A DNA stretch of 64,000 bases from SB25 sp050180705 (GTDB taxonomy: Bacteria; Bacteroidota; Bacteroidia; Bacteroidales; Tenuifilaceae). The stretch is taken from positions 248,001 to 312,000 of the forward strand of contig JBFXDX010000002.1 of the NCBI GenBank assembly GCA_050180705.1. Direction: 5' to 3'. Position numbers and translations under genes: made by a program. The notes below the pieces were generated by a model. It had not been told where the DNA came from, searched no databases, and saw nothing but the letters and a program-made list of their open reading frames with translations. Position 1 is the first letter of the stretch, and each line of letters starts with the position of its first letter. Below are positions 16,701-24,449 of the stretch, piece by piece.

Positions 16701-19345
16701 ATTGGCCATACGATTCTGGCAAGTCTCAGGCCAATCGTCCGGGCGGAGCAAGTGTGCTGGCTATTGCTGCCGATAAATCAACCTGCAATGTTGGCGATAA
16801 TTTTAAGTTGACCATTCCCGGCGCCGAGAATTCTCGTGCATTAATCAGCATTGAGAATGGTTCGAGGGTAATTAAGGCTTACTGGGTCGATGCATCGCAG
16901 GCAACAAATGTTGTAGATATTAAGGCAACAGCCGAGATGTCGCCCAATGTGTATTTGCACGTTACGCTGGTTCAACCCCATAAGGATAAGGCCAACGATT
17001 TACCAATGCGCCTCTACGGCATTACTCAAATGAATGTGGATGATCCTGAAACTATTCTTCAGCCCGAGATTATTATGGCCGATGATCTTAAATCGGAGAA
17101 ACCTGTAGCAATTACGGTTAAGGAGAAGAATGGCAAGAAAATGAGTTTTACTCTTGCGATGGTTGATGAAGGATTGCTCGATATAAACCGTTTTAAAACG
17201 CCCGATCCGCACTCTGCATTCTACACCCGCGAAGCCATTGGTGTTAAAACCTGGGATTTGTATAACGATGTAATTGGTGCTTTTGGCGGAAAAATGGAGC
17301 GTTTAATTTCCATTGGTGGTGACGAGAATCTTAAACCAAACGATGGCGATCAAACTCAGCGTTTCAAACCTCTTGTTCGCTATTTTGGCCCTTACGTATT
17401 GGAGAAGGGTAAGAGTAAGAAGATTAACTTTAATATGTCAAACTACATTGGTAGCGTACGGGTTATGGTAGTTGCCGCCAATAACGGTGCATATGGTTGG
17501 GCCGAGAAGGCTTGTCCGGTTCGGAACGATTTAATGGTTATGGCTACATTGCCACGCGTTTTAGGACCACAGGAAGATATTAAGCTACCCGTGAATGTAT
17601 TTACAATGTCGCCCGATATGAAGAAGGTTAAGGTGTCCGTGAAAACATCATCGAACCTGAAAATTAAAGGTGATAATCAGCAGTCATTGAGTTTCTCGAA
17701 ACCCGGCGATAAGATTATCTTCTTCGATTTCAAGGTTGAGAATCAGATTGGCCCTGCAAAGGTTGAGGTTATTGCCGAGGGTAATGGCATTAAATCAACC
17801 CAAACCATCGATATTATGGTGCGTAACCCAATATCGGAGGTTACTCGCAGTATCGATACTTTGGTGCCTGCAAATGGTAATCTAAGTTTGAACTTCAGCA
17901 CCTTTGGAGTAGGTGGTACCAACGAGGCTGTACTTGAGGCTTCGGTTATGCCTCCGCTAAACCTTAAGAAGCGTTTAGATGAGTTGATTCATTATCCTCA
18001 CGGATGCGTTGAGCAGACAACCTCGGCGGCTTTCCCTCAAATATACTTGAATCAGCTTGTGGAGTTAACCTCAGAACAGCAGGAGAACTCCAACTACTTC
18101 ATTTCTGAAGCAATAAAGAAACTGTTGCGTTTCCAGAATACCGACGGTAGTTTCCGCTACTGGCCGTCGTATATGTACGGCGATGATTGGAGCACCAGCT
18201 ACGTTGGCCACTTCTTGGTAGAAGCACAGGACAAGGGTTACGATGTGCCTCAAAGCATGATCTCGGCGTGGATAGGTTATCAGAGTAAGGCGGCTCGGAG
18301 TTACACGCATCAGAGCAGCGGCTACTATAATAACGAGTTGATGCAGGCCTATAGGTTGTACACCTTGGCATTAGCCAAAAAGCCAGAGATTGGCGCAATG
18401 AATAAGTTGAAGGAGCAACAGCTGGGTTTAGTTGCTAAGATGCGTTTAGCTGCGGCTTATGCATTGATTGGTCAAACCGAAACCGCTCAGTCGATTGTGG
18501 AGAATGTACCTTTAGTAATTAACTACTACCGCGAGTTAAGTTACACCTACGGGTCGAGCAACCGCGACAAGGGTATTGTGCTGGAAACAATGCTGCTGTT
18601 AAAGCAGGATTCGAAGGTTTACCCGCTGGCCATTGAGCTGAGCAAGGCGCTGTCGAGCAATACATGGATGAGCACACAGGAAACTGCTGTAACGTTAATG
18701 TCCCTTTCGAGAATGTGCATTGGAAAAGGTAAGAGTGATAACGTTAAGTTGAAGTACAGCCTAAACGGTAATTCCAAGTCTATATCGAGCGATAAGCCTG
18801 TTGCTCGCGATCAGCTGAAGATTGCCGATGGTGCTAATGCAATAGAGTTTACCAACTCGGCGAAGAATCCTGTTTATGCAAGTATTGTGTTAAAGGGCGT
18901 GCCTGAGCAGGGCGAGGAGAAGTCGTTTGAGAATAATATCAATATGACCGTTAGCTATATTGCAAGCAATGGATCGACATTGAACCCCGCAAACCTGAAA
19001 AAGGGAACCGATTTTACCTGCGAGGTTACAATTACCAATCCGGGAGTTCGGGGTGAGTTGAAGGAGATGGCGCTGACACAGATTTTCCCTTCGGGATGGG
19101 AGATTCAAAATGCCCGTTTCGAGGAGTCGGCCGATCAATCGAAAATCAACTTCGATTATCAGGACATTCGCGACGATAGAGTTGTTACCTATTTCAGCTT
19201 AAGGCCAAACACCAGCAAGAAGTTTACCCTTAAGCTAACAGCAACCTATGCGGGTAGGTACTACATGCCAGGGCCATACTGCGAGGCTATGTACGATAAT
19301 ACCATTGCCGCGGCACAAAAAGGTGGTTGGGTTGTTGTGGAGTAA
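13793..19345 (+). CDS. Alpha-2-macroglobulin-family lipoprotein with thioester motif
   Basis: 1850 residues from the ATG at 13793. The signal peptide MRKNKLWRSLLLIMLSALVVGQIAC places the lipidated Cys at residue 25; an ORF start 40 codons earlier would bury it. MG-type beta domains follow, with the family block GMIYGERGVWRPGDSLHISFILED and the thioester motif GCVEQ at Cys1405 in LIHYPHGCVEQTTSAAFPQIYL, then an alpha-toroid domain. Bacterial macroglobulins trap attacking proteases, and in proteobacteria they pair with PBP1C, which repairs wall damage. The same pair occurs here. An odd Tyr/Asp-rich strip lies at about residues 482-503. Confidence 0.93.
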   Translation: MRKNKLWRSLLLIMLSALVVGQIACKRKKEVVVTVDPSFGEYISAYTSGLIPSRSNITFRLAQPAALFTAQGNEVTEKLFSFSPSINGKTYWVDAQTIEFRPDEPMKSGEIYTSSFELGKLFDVKESRFEKFDFSFRIIPQSISVEFDGLLVESADAPDVYVLEGQLQTADDVDFEKLKKCVEANYNGKAAEVVIEPAETMNTYRLIIKGIQRTSNKGLVEVKWDAEEIDGDSKGAESFDVPELGVYSVIASKVTQSPQQSVLIVFSDLLNSSQNFAGLVEIDGFSDLRYEVKKNMLRVYLPEAIQDVRALKVNRGVQNAIGDKLKEEFSQTFAFEDVKPGIRSLGRGTILPTTHGLVYPFEAVNLKAVTVEIIKIYENNIPYYLQENTLGGTSELKRVGYPIFKKVINLNQLGVITPNKWTRYTLDLSEFFTADPGAMYQIGIKFNKKQLLNPCSSDEESDATSTTMEFETQINTSDYEGPGYYYDDYDYYYDYDDDYSWSERDNPCNSAYYSQSKMIRQMIISSDLGVIAKLGNDGGMVVAVSDLPTAKAKSGVNVRISDFQNQTIVEGSTDGDGLVELKTSRRPFLVTVTDGKMKGYLRVDNGTSNSLSNFDVGGSEVQSGLKGMIYGERGVWRPGDSLHISFILEDKARTLPLNHPIICELRDPKGMLVKKSVQSNNEVGVFYFPMVTDAQAPTGPWKATIRVGGAVFNKTLKVEAVKPNRLKINFDLDKIPASGTISASLNAKWLHGATAGNLKAIYEVTTSKARATFPNNGNYIFDDPGIEFSQQTNTLWEGQLDADGNAKVYGSISKPEKAPAAINVVFKGRVFEQGGDFSIDLFSKTYNPFSEFVGILLPQVRPGRSWLETDKDQDLSVVTVNAEGKPVNCSNLEMELYKLTWRWWWEQPESGDGNYVSRSYDKLITRERFSTVNGKAKVNLNVKYPEWGRFYVKVTNKNTGNSCGSFVYFDWPYDSGKSQANRPGGASVLAIAADKSTCNVGDNFKLTIPGAENSRALISIENGSRVIKAYWVDASQATNVVDIKATAEMSPNVYLHVTLVQPHKDKANDLPMRLYGITQMNVDDPETILQPEIIMADDLKSEKPVAITVKEKNGKKMSFTLAMVDEGLLDINRFKTPDPHSAFYTREAIGVKTWDLYNDVIGAFGGKMERLISIGGDENLKPNDGDQTQRFKPLVRYFGPYVLEKGKSKKINFNMSNYIGSVRVMVVAANNGAYGWAEKACPVRNDLMVMATLPRVLGPQEDIKLPVNVFTMSPDMKKVKVSVKTSSNLKIKGDNQQSLSFSKPGDKIIFFDFKVENQIGPAKVEVIAEGNGIKSTQTIDIMVRNPISEVTRSIDTLVPANGNLSLNFSTFGVGGTNEAVLEASVMPPLNLKKRLDELIHYPHGCVEQTTSAAFPQIYLNQLVELTSEQQENSNYFISEAIKKLLRFQNTDGSFRYWPSYMYGDDWSTSYVGHFLVEAQDKGYDVPQSMISAWIGYQSKAARSYTHQSSGYYNNELMQAYRLYTLALAKKPEIGAMNKLKEQQLGLVAKMRLAAAYALIGQTETAQSIVENVPLVINYYRELSYTYGSSNRDKGIVLETMLLLKQDSKVYPLAIELSKALSSNTWMSTQETAVTLMSLSRMCIGKGKSDNVKLKYSLNGNSKSISSDKPVARDQLKIADGANAIEFTNSAKNPVYASIVLKGVPEQGEEKSFENNINMTVSYIASNGSTLNPANLKKGTDFTCEVTITNPGVRGELKEMALTQIFPSGWEIQNARFEESADQSKINFDYQDIRDDRVVTYFSLRPNTSKKFTLKLTATYAGRYYMPGPYCEAMYDNTIAAAQKGGWVVVE

Positions 19346-19391
19346 GTTTTAAAATGGATAAATCCATTTATGACGAATATGGCATATCACC

Positions 19392-19454
19392 TTGTCCACG
19401 GTTTAATCCTTGTCCACGGTTTAATCCTAGCCCACGGTTTAAACCGTGGGCTAG
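19392..19454. repeat. 18-nt direct repeats ending in a 28-bp perfect palindrome (REP-like)
   Basis: TTGTCCACGGTTTAATCC occurs at 19392-19409 and 19410-19427, and a third related unit merges into a perfect 28-bp palindrome at 19427-19454 whose left arm is CTAGCCCACGGTTT. It lies 60 nt upstream of the transposase gene, where the left-end hairpin or REP partner of such enzymes is expected. Confidence 0.8.
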
Positions 19455-19514
19455 TGTAATTCGCAATCGGTTGGAAATCGTTTTAACGGTTTTAAAAAAT
19501 CAAATTGTATAGCA

Positions 19515-19952
19515 ATGTCTCATTCATACAATAGAATTTGGATACACGCTATTTGGTCAACCAAGGAGCGTTTGCCGTTGATAAATCCTAACGTTGAAAA
19601 GGTATTATATCCTTTTATGGCTAATCAATATAAAGAACTAGGTTGTATTCTGAGAGCAATTAATGGCATATCCGACCATATTCATTGCTTGTTCTTGTTA
19701 AGTTCACAGAAAAGTATTGCCGAAATTATTAAACAAATCAAAGGGGCTAGTTCGCATTACATTAACCAGCAAAGCAATTTATGTGATAAATTTGCATGGC
19801 AAACGGGCTATGCAGCCTATTCGGTAAGCGAATCGGTTGTCGATAAAGTTTATGAGTATATCGCTAATCAAAAGCAGCATCATCAAAAACGTTTATTTCA
19901 ATCCGAGTACGAGGAGTTTCTTAAGTTACACAATGCATTGGGTGAGATATGA
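19515..19952 (+). mobile_element. IS200/IS605-family Y1 transposase (TnpA), single gene
   Basis: 145 residues with the Transposase_17 fold. The HUH metal motif is His55-x-His57 in GISDHIHCLF, and the nucleophile is probably Tyr115 in VYEYIANQKQHHQK. The length fits IS200-type TnpA, and no tnpB is present. Palindromes flank it: the 28-bp palindrome upstream (19427-19454) and a REP-like motif downstream (19989-20015), so it may be either an IS200-like element or a domesticated REP-associated transposase. It separates the macroglobulin gene from pbpC, which are adjacent in many genomes. Confidence 0.88.
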
Positions 19953-19988
19953 TTTTGATTAGGTGCAACTGTTAAATAGATTCATATT

Positions 19989-20015
19989 GTCATTTCGAGC
20001 GAATGCGAGAAATCT
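19989..20015. repeat. REP-like motif, copy 1
   Basis: GTCATTTCGAGCGAATGCG followed by AGAAATCT; the ends ATTTC and GAAAT can pair. A second copy with a changed centre is at 46590-46615. Similar GTCATTTCGAGC...GAGAAATCT words are, from memory, widespread in Bacteroidota intergenic DNA. Confidence 0.7.
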
Positions 20016-20030
20016 ACATTAATTTTGGTA

Positions 20031-22355
20031 ATGCATTTTAAGAATATCAAGGCTAAGTACAAAATATTGCTGGCAGGGGCTTTGCTCCTGCTGGCTTTTT
20101 TATTGGTTCCGCCAGTTAAGTTTGGGAATAGCACTTCAACCGTTTTGCTCGATAGGAATGGGCAACTCCTGTCGGCAACAGTTTCTAACGAGGGTATGTG
20201 GCAATTCCCCGAGGTGGATACCGTGCCCCAGAAATTTGCCATTTGCCTAACACAGTTCGAGGATGCCTATTTCCGCTATCACCTTGGGGTGAATCCCGTT
20301 TCGGTTGTTCGGGCGGCAACGCAGAATATCAGGGCTCGGAAAATTGTGAGTGGTGCCAGCACAATTACCATGCAGATGGTTCGACTTTCGAGGCGGGGAA
20401 AATCCCGAACCTTCTTCGAAAAGGGAATTGAAATGTTTTTGGCGTTGAGGTCCGAGTTGTCCTACTCTAAACGCACCATTCTTGCGAAGTATGCCTCGCA
20501 TGCCCCGTTTGGTGGCAATGTGGTTGGGCTCGACGCTGCGGCTTGGCGTTACTTCGGAACCAGCGCCGATAATTTAAGCTGGGCTGAGGCTGCAACACTG
20601 GCTATTCTACCCAACGCTCCCGGGTTGATATTCCCTGGCCGAAATCAGGATCTGTTAATCGAGAAACGGAACAGACTGTTGGCGAAACTTCGGGATAAGG
20701 GCTACATTGATAATGAAACCTACCAGTTGGCATTGTTGGAGCCAGCACCAAATCCGGCCAACGATTTAACCCAGGATGCTACCCATTTGTTAACCCGCTG
20801 CATTAACGATGGGTTAATGGGTAAAGTGGTGGTGTCGACAATTGATAAGCGGTTGTACGATAACGCCCAGAGTATTGCTTTGCGCTACCACGGCCATTTT
20901 ATGGCGAATGGCATAAGGAATATGGCCGCCATGGTTGTCGATAATAGAACAGGCGAGGTGCTGGTGTACATTGGGAATATACTTACCCCCGATCCGGCTA
21001 ACTCGTCGAGGGTCGATATAATACGGTCGAAACGCAGCTACGGTAGTTTGCTCAAGCCTTTTCTGTATGGCTATATGCTGAGCGAGGGTCTGCTGTATCC
21101 CCGTCAGTTGGTGAACGATATTCCAGTTGCGTTTTCGGACTTTGCTCCGCAGAACTTCAGCAAAACATTCGAGGGTATGGTTCCTGCAAACGAGATACTG
21201 TCGCGATCGCTCAACGTTCCTTCGGTTAATTTGCTAAGGCAGTACGGTATAGAGAAATTCCATAACAATTTGCAGCAAACCGGGTTGAAAAGCATTAATA
21301 AACCTCCGAGCCATTATGGCCTGTCGATTATACTTGGTGGTGCCGAGGCTAGCATGTGGGAGTTGGCCGGAGCCTATTCGGCTTTGGCTCGAAAGGCCGA
21401 GAGCGATACTAGCTGTACGGTGAATCTTCACTATCGGCTCAATGTTCCGGCAAAGCAGCAGTTTACCAGCTGGGGAATTGGGTCGGGTGCTGCATACCTA
21501 ACGCTTGAGGCGTTAACGCAGGCGCACCGTCCGGGTGAGGATGGAACCTGGCGCACCTTTATTTCGTCGCAGCGCATTGCCTGGAAAACTGGAACAAGCT
21601 ATGGCTTTCGCGATGCATGGGCCATTGGTGTAACCCCAAACTATACCGTGGCGGTTTGGGTGGGAAATGCCGATGGCGAGGGGCGTGCCGATTTGATTGG
21701 CGTTGTTGCGGCAGCTCCGGTAATGTTCGATATATTCTCGCTGCTACCCGCATCGAACTGGTACACGCCCCCGTGGTTCGATTTAACATCGGTGGTTACC
21801 TGTAAGCAGAGCGGGTTGCTGGCATCGGACAATTGTGCCGATACCCTTCGGGAATACGTTCCGATAGTGAAAACCAAAACCCTTCCGTGCGATTATCACC
21901 ATAAAATCTATGTGGATAAAGAGCGTAAGCATCGCCTAACGCTTGGATGTGCCAAACAATCAGAGATGGTTGAGGCCAGCTGGTTTGTGTTGCCACCTGC
22001 ACAGGAGTGGTTTTACGCAAAGCAGCACGCCGAGTACCAGAAACTTCCGCCTTTTCGCAAAGGATGCACCGAGGTAAGCAGCCGCATCCCCAATATTGCG
22101 CTGATATATCCCTATGCGGGCTCCGATATCTATATACCCCGAGAGGCAAAGGATTCTAGGGGGCAAAGCATATGGAAGGCAACGCATCGGAACCCTACGG
22201 CCACTATTTACTGGCACTTAAATGATGTTTTCCTGGGGAAAACAACGGGGGTGCACGAGATGCCTGTATCGCCCAAGCCTGGTGTTTACACACTGACATT
22301 GGTGGACGATGATGGCGAGATGCTTCAGAAGCGGATAAAAATAATAGGGGAGTAG
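20031..22355 (+). CDS. pbpC: Penicillin-binding protein 1C
   Basis: 774 residues from the ATG at 20031; a TTG two codons earlier is less likely. One N-terminal membrane anchor (YKILLAGALLLLAFLLV) is followed by a GT51 glycosyltransferase (catalytic FEDAYFRYHLGVNP; GASTITMQMVRL), then a transpeptidase with SLLK in SYGSLLKPFLYG, SLN in LSRSLNVPSVN and KTG in AWKTGTSYGFRDAW, and a C-terminal BiPBP_C beta domain. It is an inner-membrane peptidoglycan synthase. Pairing with alpha-2-macroglobulin suggests wall repair after envelope attack. The convergent intergenic region downstream holds the 42-nt repeat array. Confidence 0.95.
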   Translation: MHFKNIKAKYKILLAGALLLLAFLLVPPVKFGNSTSTVLLDRNGQLLSATVSNEGMWQFPEVDTVPQKFAICLTQFEDAYFRYHLGVNPVSVVRAATQNIRARKIVSGASTITMQMVRLSRRGKSRTFFEKGIEMFLALRSELSYSKRTILAKYASHAPFGGNVVGLDAAAWRYFGTSADNLSWAEAATLAILPNAPGLIFPGRNQDLLIEKRNRLLAKLRDKGYIDNETYQLALLEPAPNPANDLTQDATHLLTRCINDGLMGKVVVSTIDKRLYDNAQSIALRYHGHFMANGIRNMAAMVVDNRTGEVLVYIGNILTPDPANSSRVDIIRSKRSYGSLLKPFLYGYMLSEGLLYPRQLVNDIPVAFSDFAPQNFSKTFEGMVPANEILSRSLNVPSVNLLRQYGIEKFHNNLQQTGLKSINKPPSHYGLSIILGGAEASMWELAGAYSALARKAESDTSCTVNLHYRLNVPAKQQFTSWGIGSGAAYLTLEALTQAHRPGEDGTWRTFISSQRIAWKTGTSYGFRDAWAIGVTPNYTVAVWVGNADGEGRADLIGVVAAAPVMFDIFSLLPASNWYTPPWFDLTSVVTCKQSGLLASDNCADTLREYVPIVKTKTLPCDYHHKIYVDKERKHRLTLGCAKQSEMVEASWFVLPPAQEWFYAKQHAEYQKLPPFRKGCTEVSSRIPNIALIYPYAGSDIYIPREAKDSRGQSIWKATHRNPTATIYWHLNDVFLGKTTGVHEMPVSPKPGVYTLTLVDDDGEMLQKRIKIIGE

Positions 22356-22404
22356 ATGCCTTTGGGTGCTACGGTACACATTTTTTACATCAAGAATCAG
22401 TCTT

Positions 22405-22672
22405 GTTGCCTTGCAGGAAATGTTCCTTGCTTGGGGAATTAGTCCCGTAGCACTGCAGGATAAGTTCCCCAATAGTGGAACGTTTCTCGTAGCACTGCAG
22501 GGCAAGTTCCCCAACAGTGGAACGTTTCTCGCAGCACTGCAGGGCAAGTTCCCCAAGCAGGGGAATGTTTCTCGTAGTTCTGCAGGATATATTCCCTTTA
22601 AGAGGAAATATTGCCGCAGAGCTACGGGGTAAGTTCCCGAAAGGGGGACGGCTTGTCGTAGCATTGCGGTAA
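22405..22672. repeat. 42-nt (2 x 21) tandem hairpin array
   Basis: Units start with GTAGCACTGCAGG at 22447 and 22489, GCAGCACTGCAGG at 22531, GTAGTTCTGCAGG at 22574, a diverged unit at 22613 and GTAGCATTGCGG near 22658. Spacing is 42, 42, 43, 39 and about 45. Each unit contains a hairpin GTTCC-N8-GGAAC, changed to GTTCCCC/GGGGAAT in the third unit and GTTCCC/GGGGAC in the fifth while still pairing. A smaller hairpin, GTA-GCAC-TGC, fills the other half, with GCA/TGC in the third unit. It lies between the 3' ends of pbpC and the racemase gene. Confidence 0.8.
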
Positions 22673-22714
22673 AAAAATGTGGAGTTGGATAGGCCGCTGT
22701 ACGGTGAGTTTGTT

Positions 22715-23806
22715 CTACTGTGAAATTATTTTTTCGACAAACTTCGAGTTCATTAGCCGAGCTACAGCCATGTACGAAGGAATAAACCGGGCTTTATCGC
22801 CAACCTTGTATTTGCACTTTTCTCCCTCAATCATAGGGCCAAGGTCATATACACTCATGTCTGATGTTGTTCCCACAAATTTCAGCTTTTTATCCTTGGG
22901 TTTTAGTTCGTGTACGTCTACATCCATTAATCCAAAGTCGAGAATTGCCCTGTAGCTTTTATCGTAATCCGTTTTGTTGTCGGAGGTGTGCCCAATATTA
23001 CCATCCGTTAATATTCCATCGGGCGAGGTCGATTTAACCTCCAGCTCAATAACGTTGCATAGGTACTCAAAGGCATCGCTGTGAAGATCGCGAAAGCGCT
23101 TGTTATCGAACGGAGATGTGCCCATAAAGATGGCCTCGCCAATTCGTAGGTGATTTATGTTCTTCGGCATCGACGATTTGCCCACAAGGGGGAGTGTTAT
23201 GGAACTGCCTCCTGAAATAAGTGGAATTTTAGTATTAAACTTAGCCTCTATTAGCTGCTTGTAGAGCGATAGATGTAGCAGCTTATCGTAGGTGGGTTGT
23301 ATTCCGTACATACAGCCCAGATTGGTGCCAATCCCTTCTATGGTAATATTCTTTAGGTCGAACACGCGCTGGTAGAAATCAATGATATTTTCCCTGATAA
23401 TACCCTCGCGGAGTTCGCCTAGCTCAATCATAATAATTACCCTGTGCTTTTTTCCTTGTCGGCCAGCTTCGGCATTCAGCGCCTCAATTGTTCTCAACGA
23501 TGAGTTGAGCGATATGTCGGCATAGCTCACAATGTTCTTCACCTTGTCGATAACCGGAGGGCGAACAAACATGGTTACTATATCGGGGTTAATCTCCTTT
23601 ACTTTCTTTAGCCCCAGTAGTCGCGAGTCGGCCACGCTGTGTAGCTTTTTTACGATTGGGTGATGAAGAAGAATATTCAGGAAATCCTTATGTCCCGATA
23701 GTATTTTAACAACCAACGACCACTCCAGATCGTGCTTTTCGAGAAACAAGTTTAGCTTTTCAATATTGTGTATTATTTTGCTTGATGATATATGTAGTTC
23801 GGCCAT
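22715..23806 (-). CDS. Alanine/ornithine racemase-family PLP enzyme
   Basis: 363 residues with an alanine-racemase-type N-terminal TIM barrel. The PLP lysine is in WSLVVKILSGHKDFL (about residue 34), and barrel motifs include VIIMIELGELREGI, EGIGTNLGCMYG and ISGGSSITLP. It matches the subgroup annotated as alanine/ornithine racemase rather than Alr or YggS, so an amino acid racemase is likely with substrate open. A GNAT gene ends 2 nt upstream of its ATG, so the two form an operon. Confidence 0.85.
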   Translation of the reverse strand: MAELHISSSKIIHNIEKLNLFLEKHDLEWSLVVKILSGHKDFLNILLHHPIVKKLHSVADSRLLGLKKVKEINPDIVTMFVRPPVIDKVKNIVSYADISLNSSLRTIEALNAEAGRQGKKHRVIIMIELGELREGIIRENIIDFYQRVFDLKNITIEGIGTNLGCMYGIQPTYDKLLHLSLYKQLIEAKFNTKIPLISGGSSITLPLVGKSSMPKNINHLRIGEAIFMGTSPFDNKRFRDLHSDAFEYLCNVIELEVKSTSPDGILTDGNIGHTSDNKTDYDKSYRAILDFGLMDVDVHELKPKDKKLKFVGTTSDMSVYDLGPMIEGEKCKYKVGDKARFIPSYMAVARLMNSKFVEKIISQ

Positions 23807-23808
23807 TC

Positions 23809-24255
23809 CTATACTGTTTTGCTGTATCTCATTTCGGCGTATTTATTGGTGAAGCCAATTCGTTCGTACAGGCGTTTGGCCGGATTGTCGTATTCAACAT
23901 GAAGCTTAACATCGCCGTCCGATTGCGCAAGCGCTTCGTCGATGAGCTGTTTGCCAATTCCTTTACCACGGTAACCCGAGTGCACCGCAATGTACACAAG
24001 AATATTCTCGGGAATGTAGTCTTGCATGCCAGTTTTGTTCATTACTACGGTGCCAACAGGTACATTGTTCAAATACCCAATAAGGATGAATCCTCCTTTG
24101 CCGCCATCCTTCTGCATGGCGTAATCGATGCATTTTGCAATGGCTTCCTTTGAGTCTCCGAATTGGTCGAGATGAGTGTGGAGAAAATCGACAAGTTGCT
24201 CTTTTGATAGTGTTGTGAAATCGTGAGGGGTGTTAATCTGTTGAATAGATAACAT
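23809..24255 (-). CDS. GNAT-family N-acetyltransferase
   Basis: 148 residues. The acetyl-CoA loop is HSGYRGKGIGKQLIDEAL (R/Q-x-x-G-x-G type), followed by KLHVEYDNPAKRLYERIGF, the usual C-terminal strand and helix of GNAT enzymes. Substrate unknown. It is directly upstream of the racemase gene (2-nt gap), so it may modify an amino acid or amino-acid-derived metabolite, but this is inference from position only. Confidence 0.87.
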   Translation of the reverse strand: MLSIQQINTPHDFTTLSKEQLVDFLHTHLDQFGDSKEAIAKCIDYAMQKDGGKGGFILIGYLNNVPVGTVVMNKTGMQDYIPENILVYIAVHSGYRGKGIGKQLIDEALAQSDGDVKLHVEYDNPAKRLYERIGFTNKYAEMRYSKTV

Positions 24256-24411
24256 AGCGAATAAATTTTAGTTAATAAAAACCGCTTTAGCCTTAACCAG
24301 ATTGTTTGGGCAGAAAAAGAACTATTCAGCGGTGATAATTCTTATTGATTCACAAATATAGCAAAAAAAATCGACTTGGGCAGAATACGATTTACCTGGG
24401 GATTGCGATAG

Positions 24412-24441
24412 AAAAAGGCCAACCGTTTGGTTGACCTTTTC
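24412..24441 (-). terminator. Terminator of the beta-propeller/sigma operon
   Basis: On the minus strand a stem AAAAGGTCAACC/GGTTGGCCTTTT (one mismatch) with a 4-nt loop is followed by a short T-run. It lies just past the stop of the beta-propeller gene. Confidence 0.75.
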
Positions 24442-24449
24442 GCCTGATG

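Noticed and set aside
13673..19345. Several open frames opposite the macroglobulin gene
   Set aside because: They are shadows of a long, strongly supported coding region.
19327..19512. Small ORF with PRFNP repeats overlapping the end of the macroglobulin gene
   Set aside because: It is the translation of the 18-nt repeats and palindrome, out of frame with the macroglobulin gene.
22218..22664. Open frames on both strands through the 42-nt array with 14-residue repeats
   Set aside because: The repeat spacing drifts by 1-3 nt, so the frame is not kept; both strands are open only because the repeat lacks stops. One frame also overlaps the end of pbpC.
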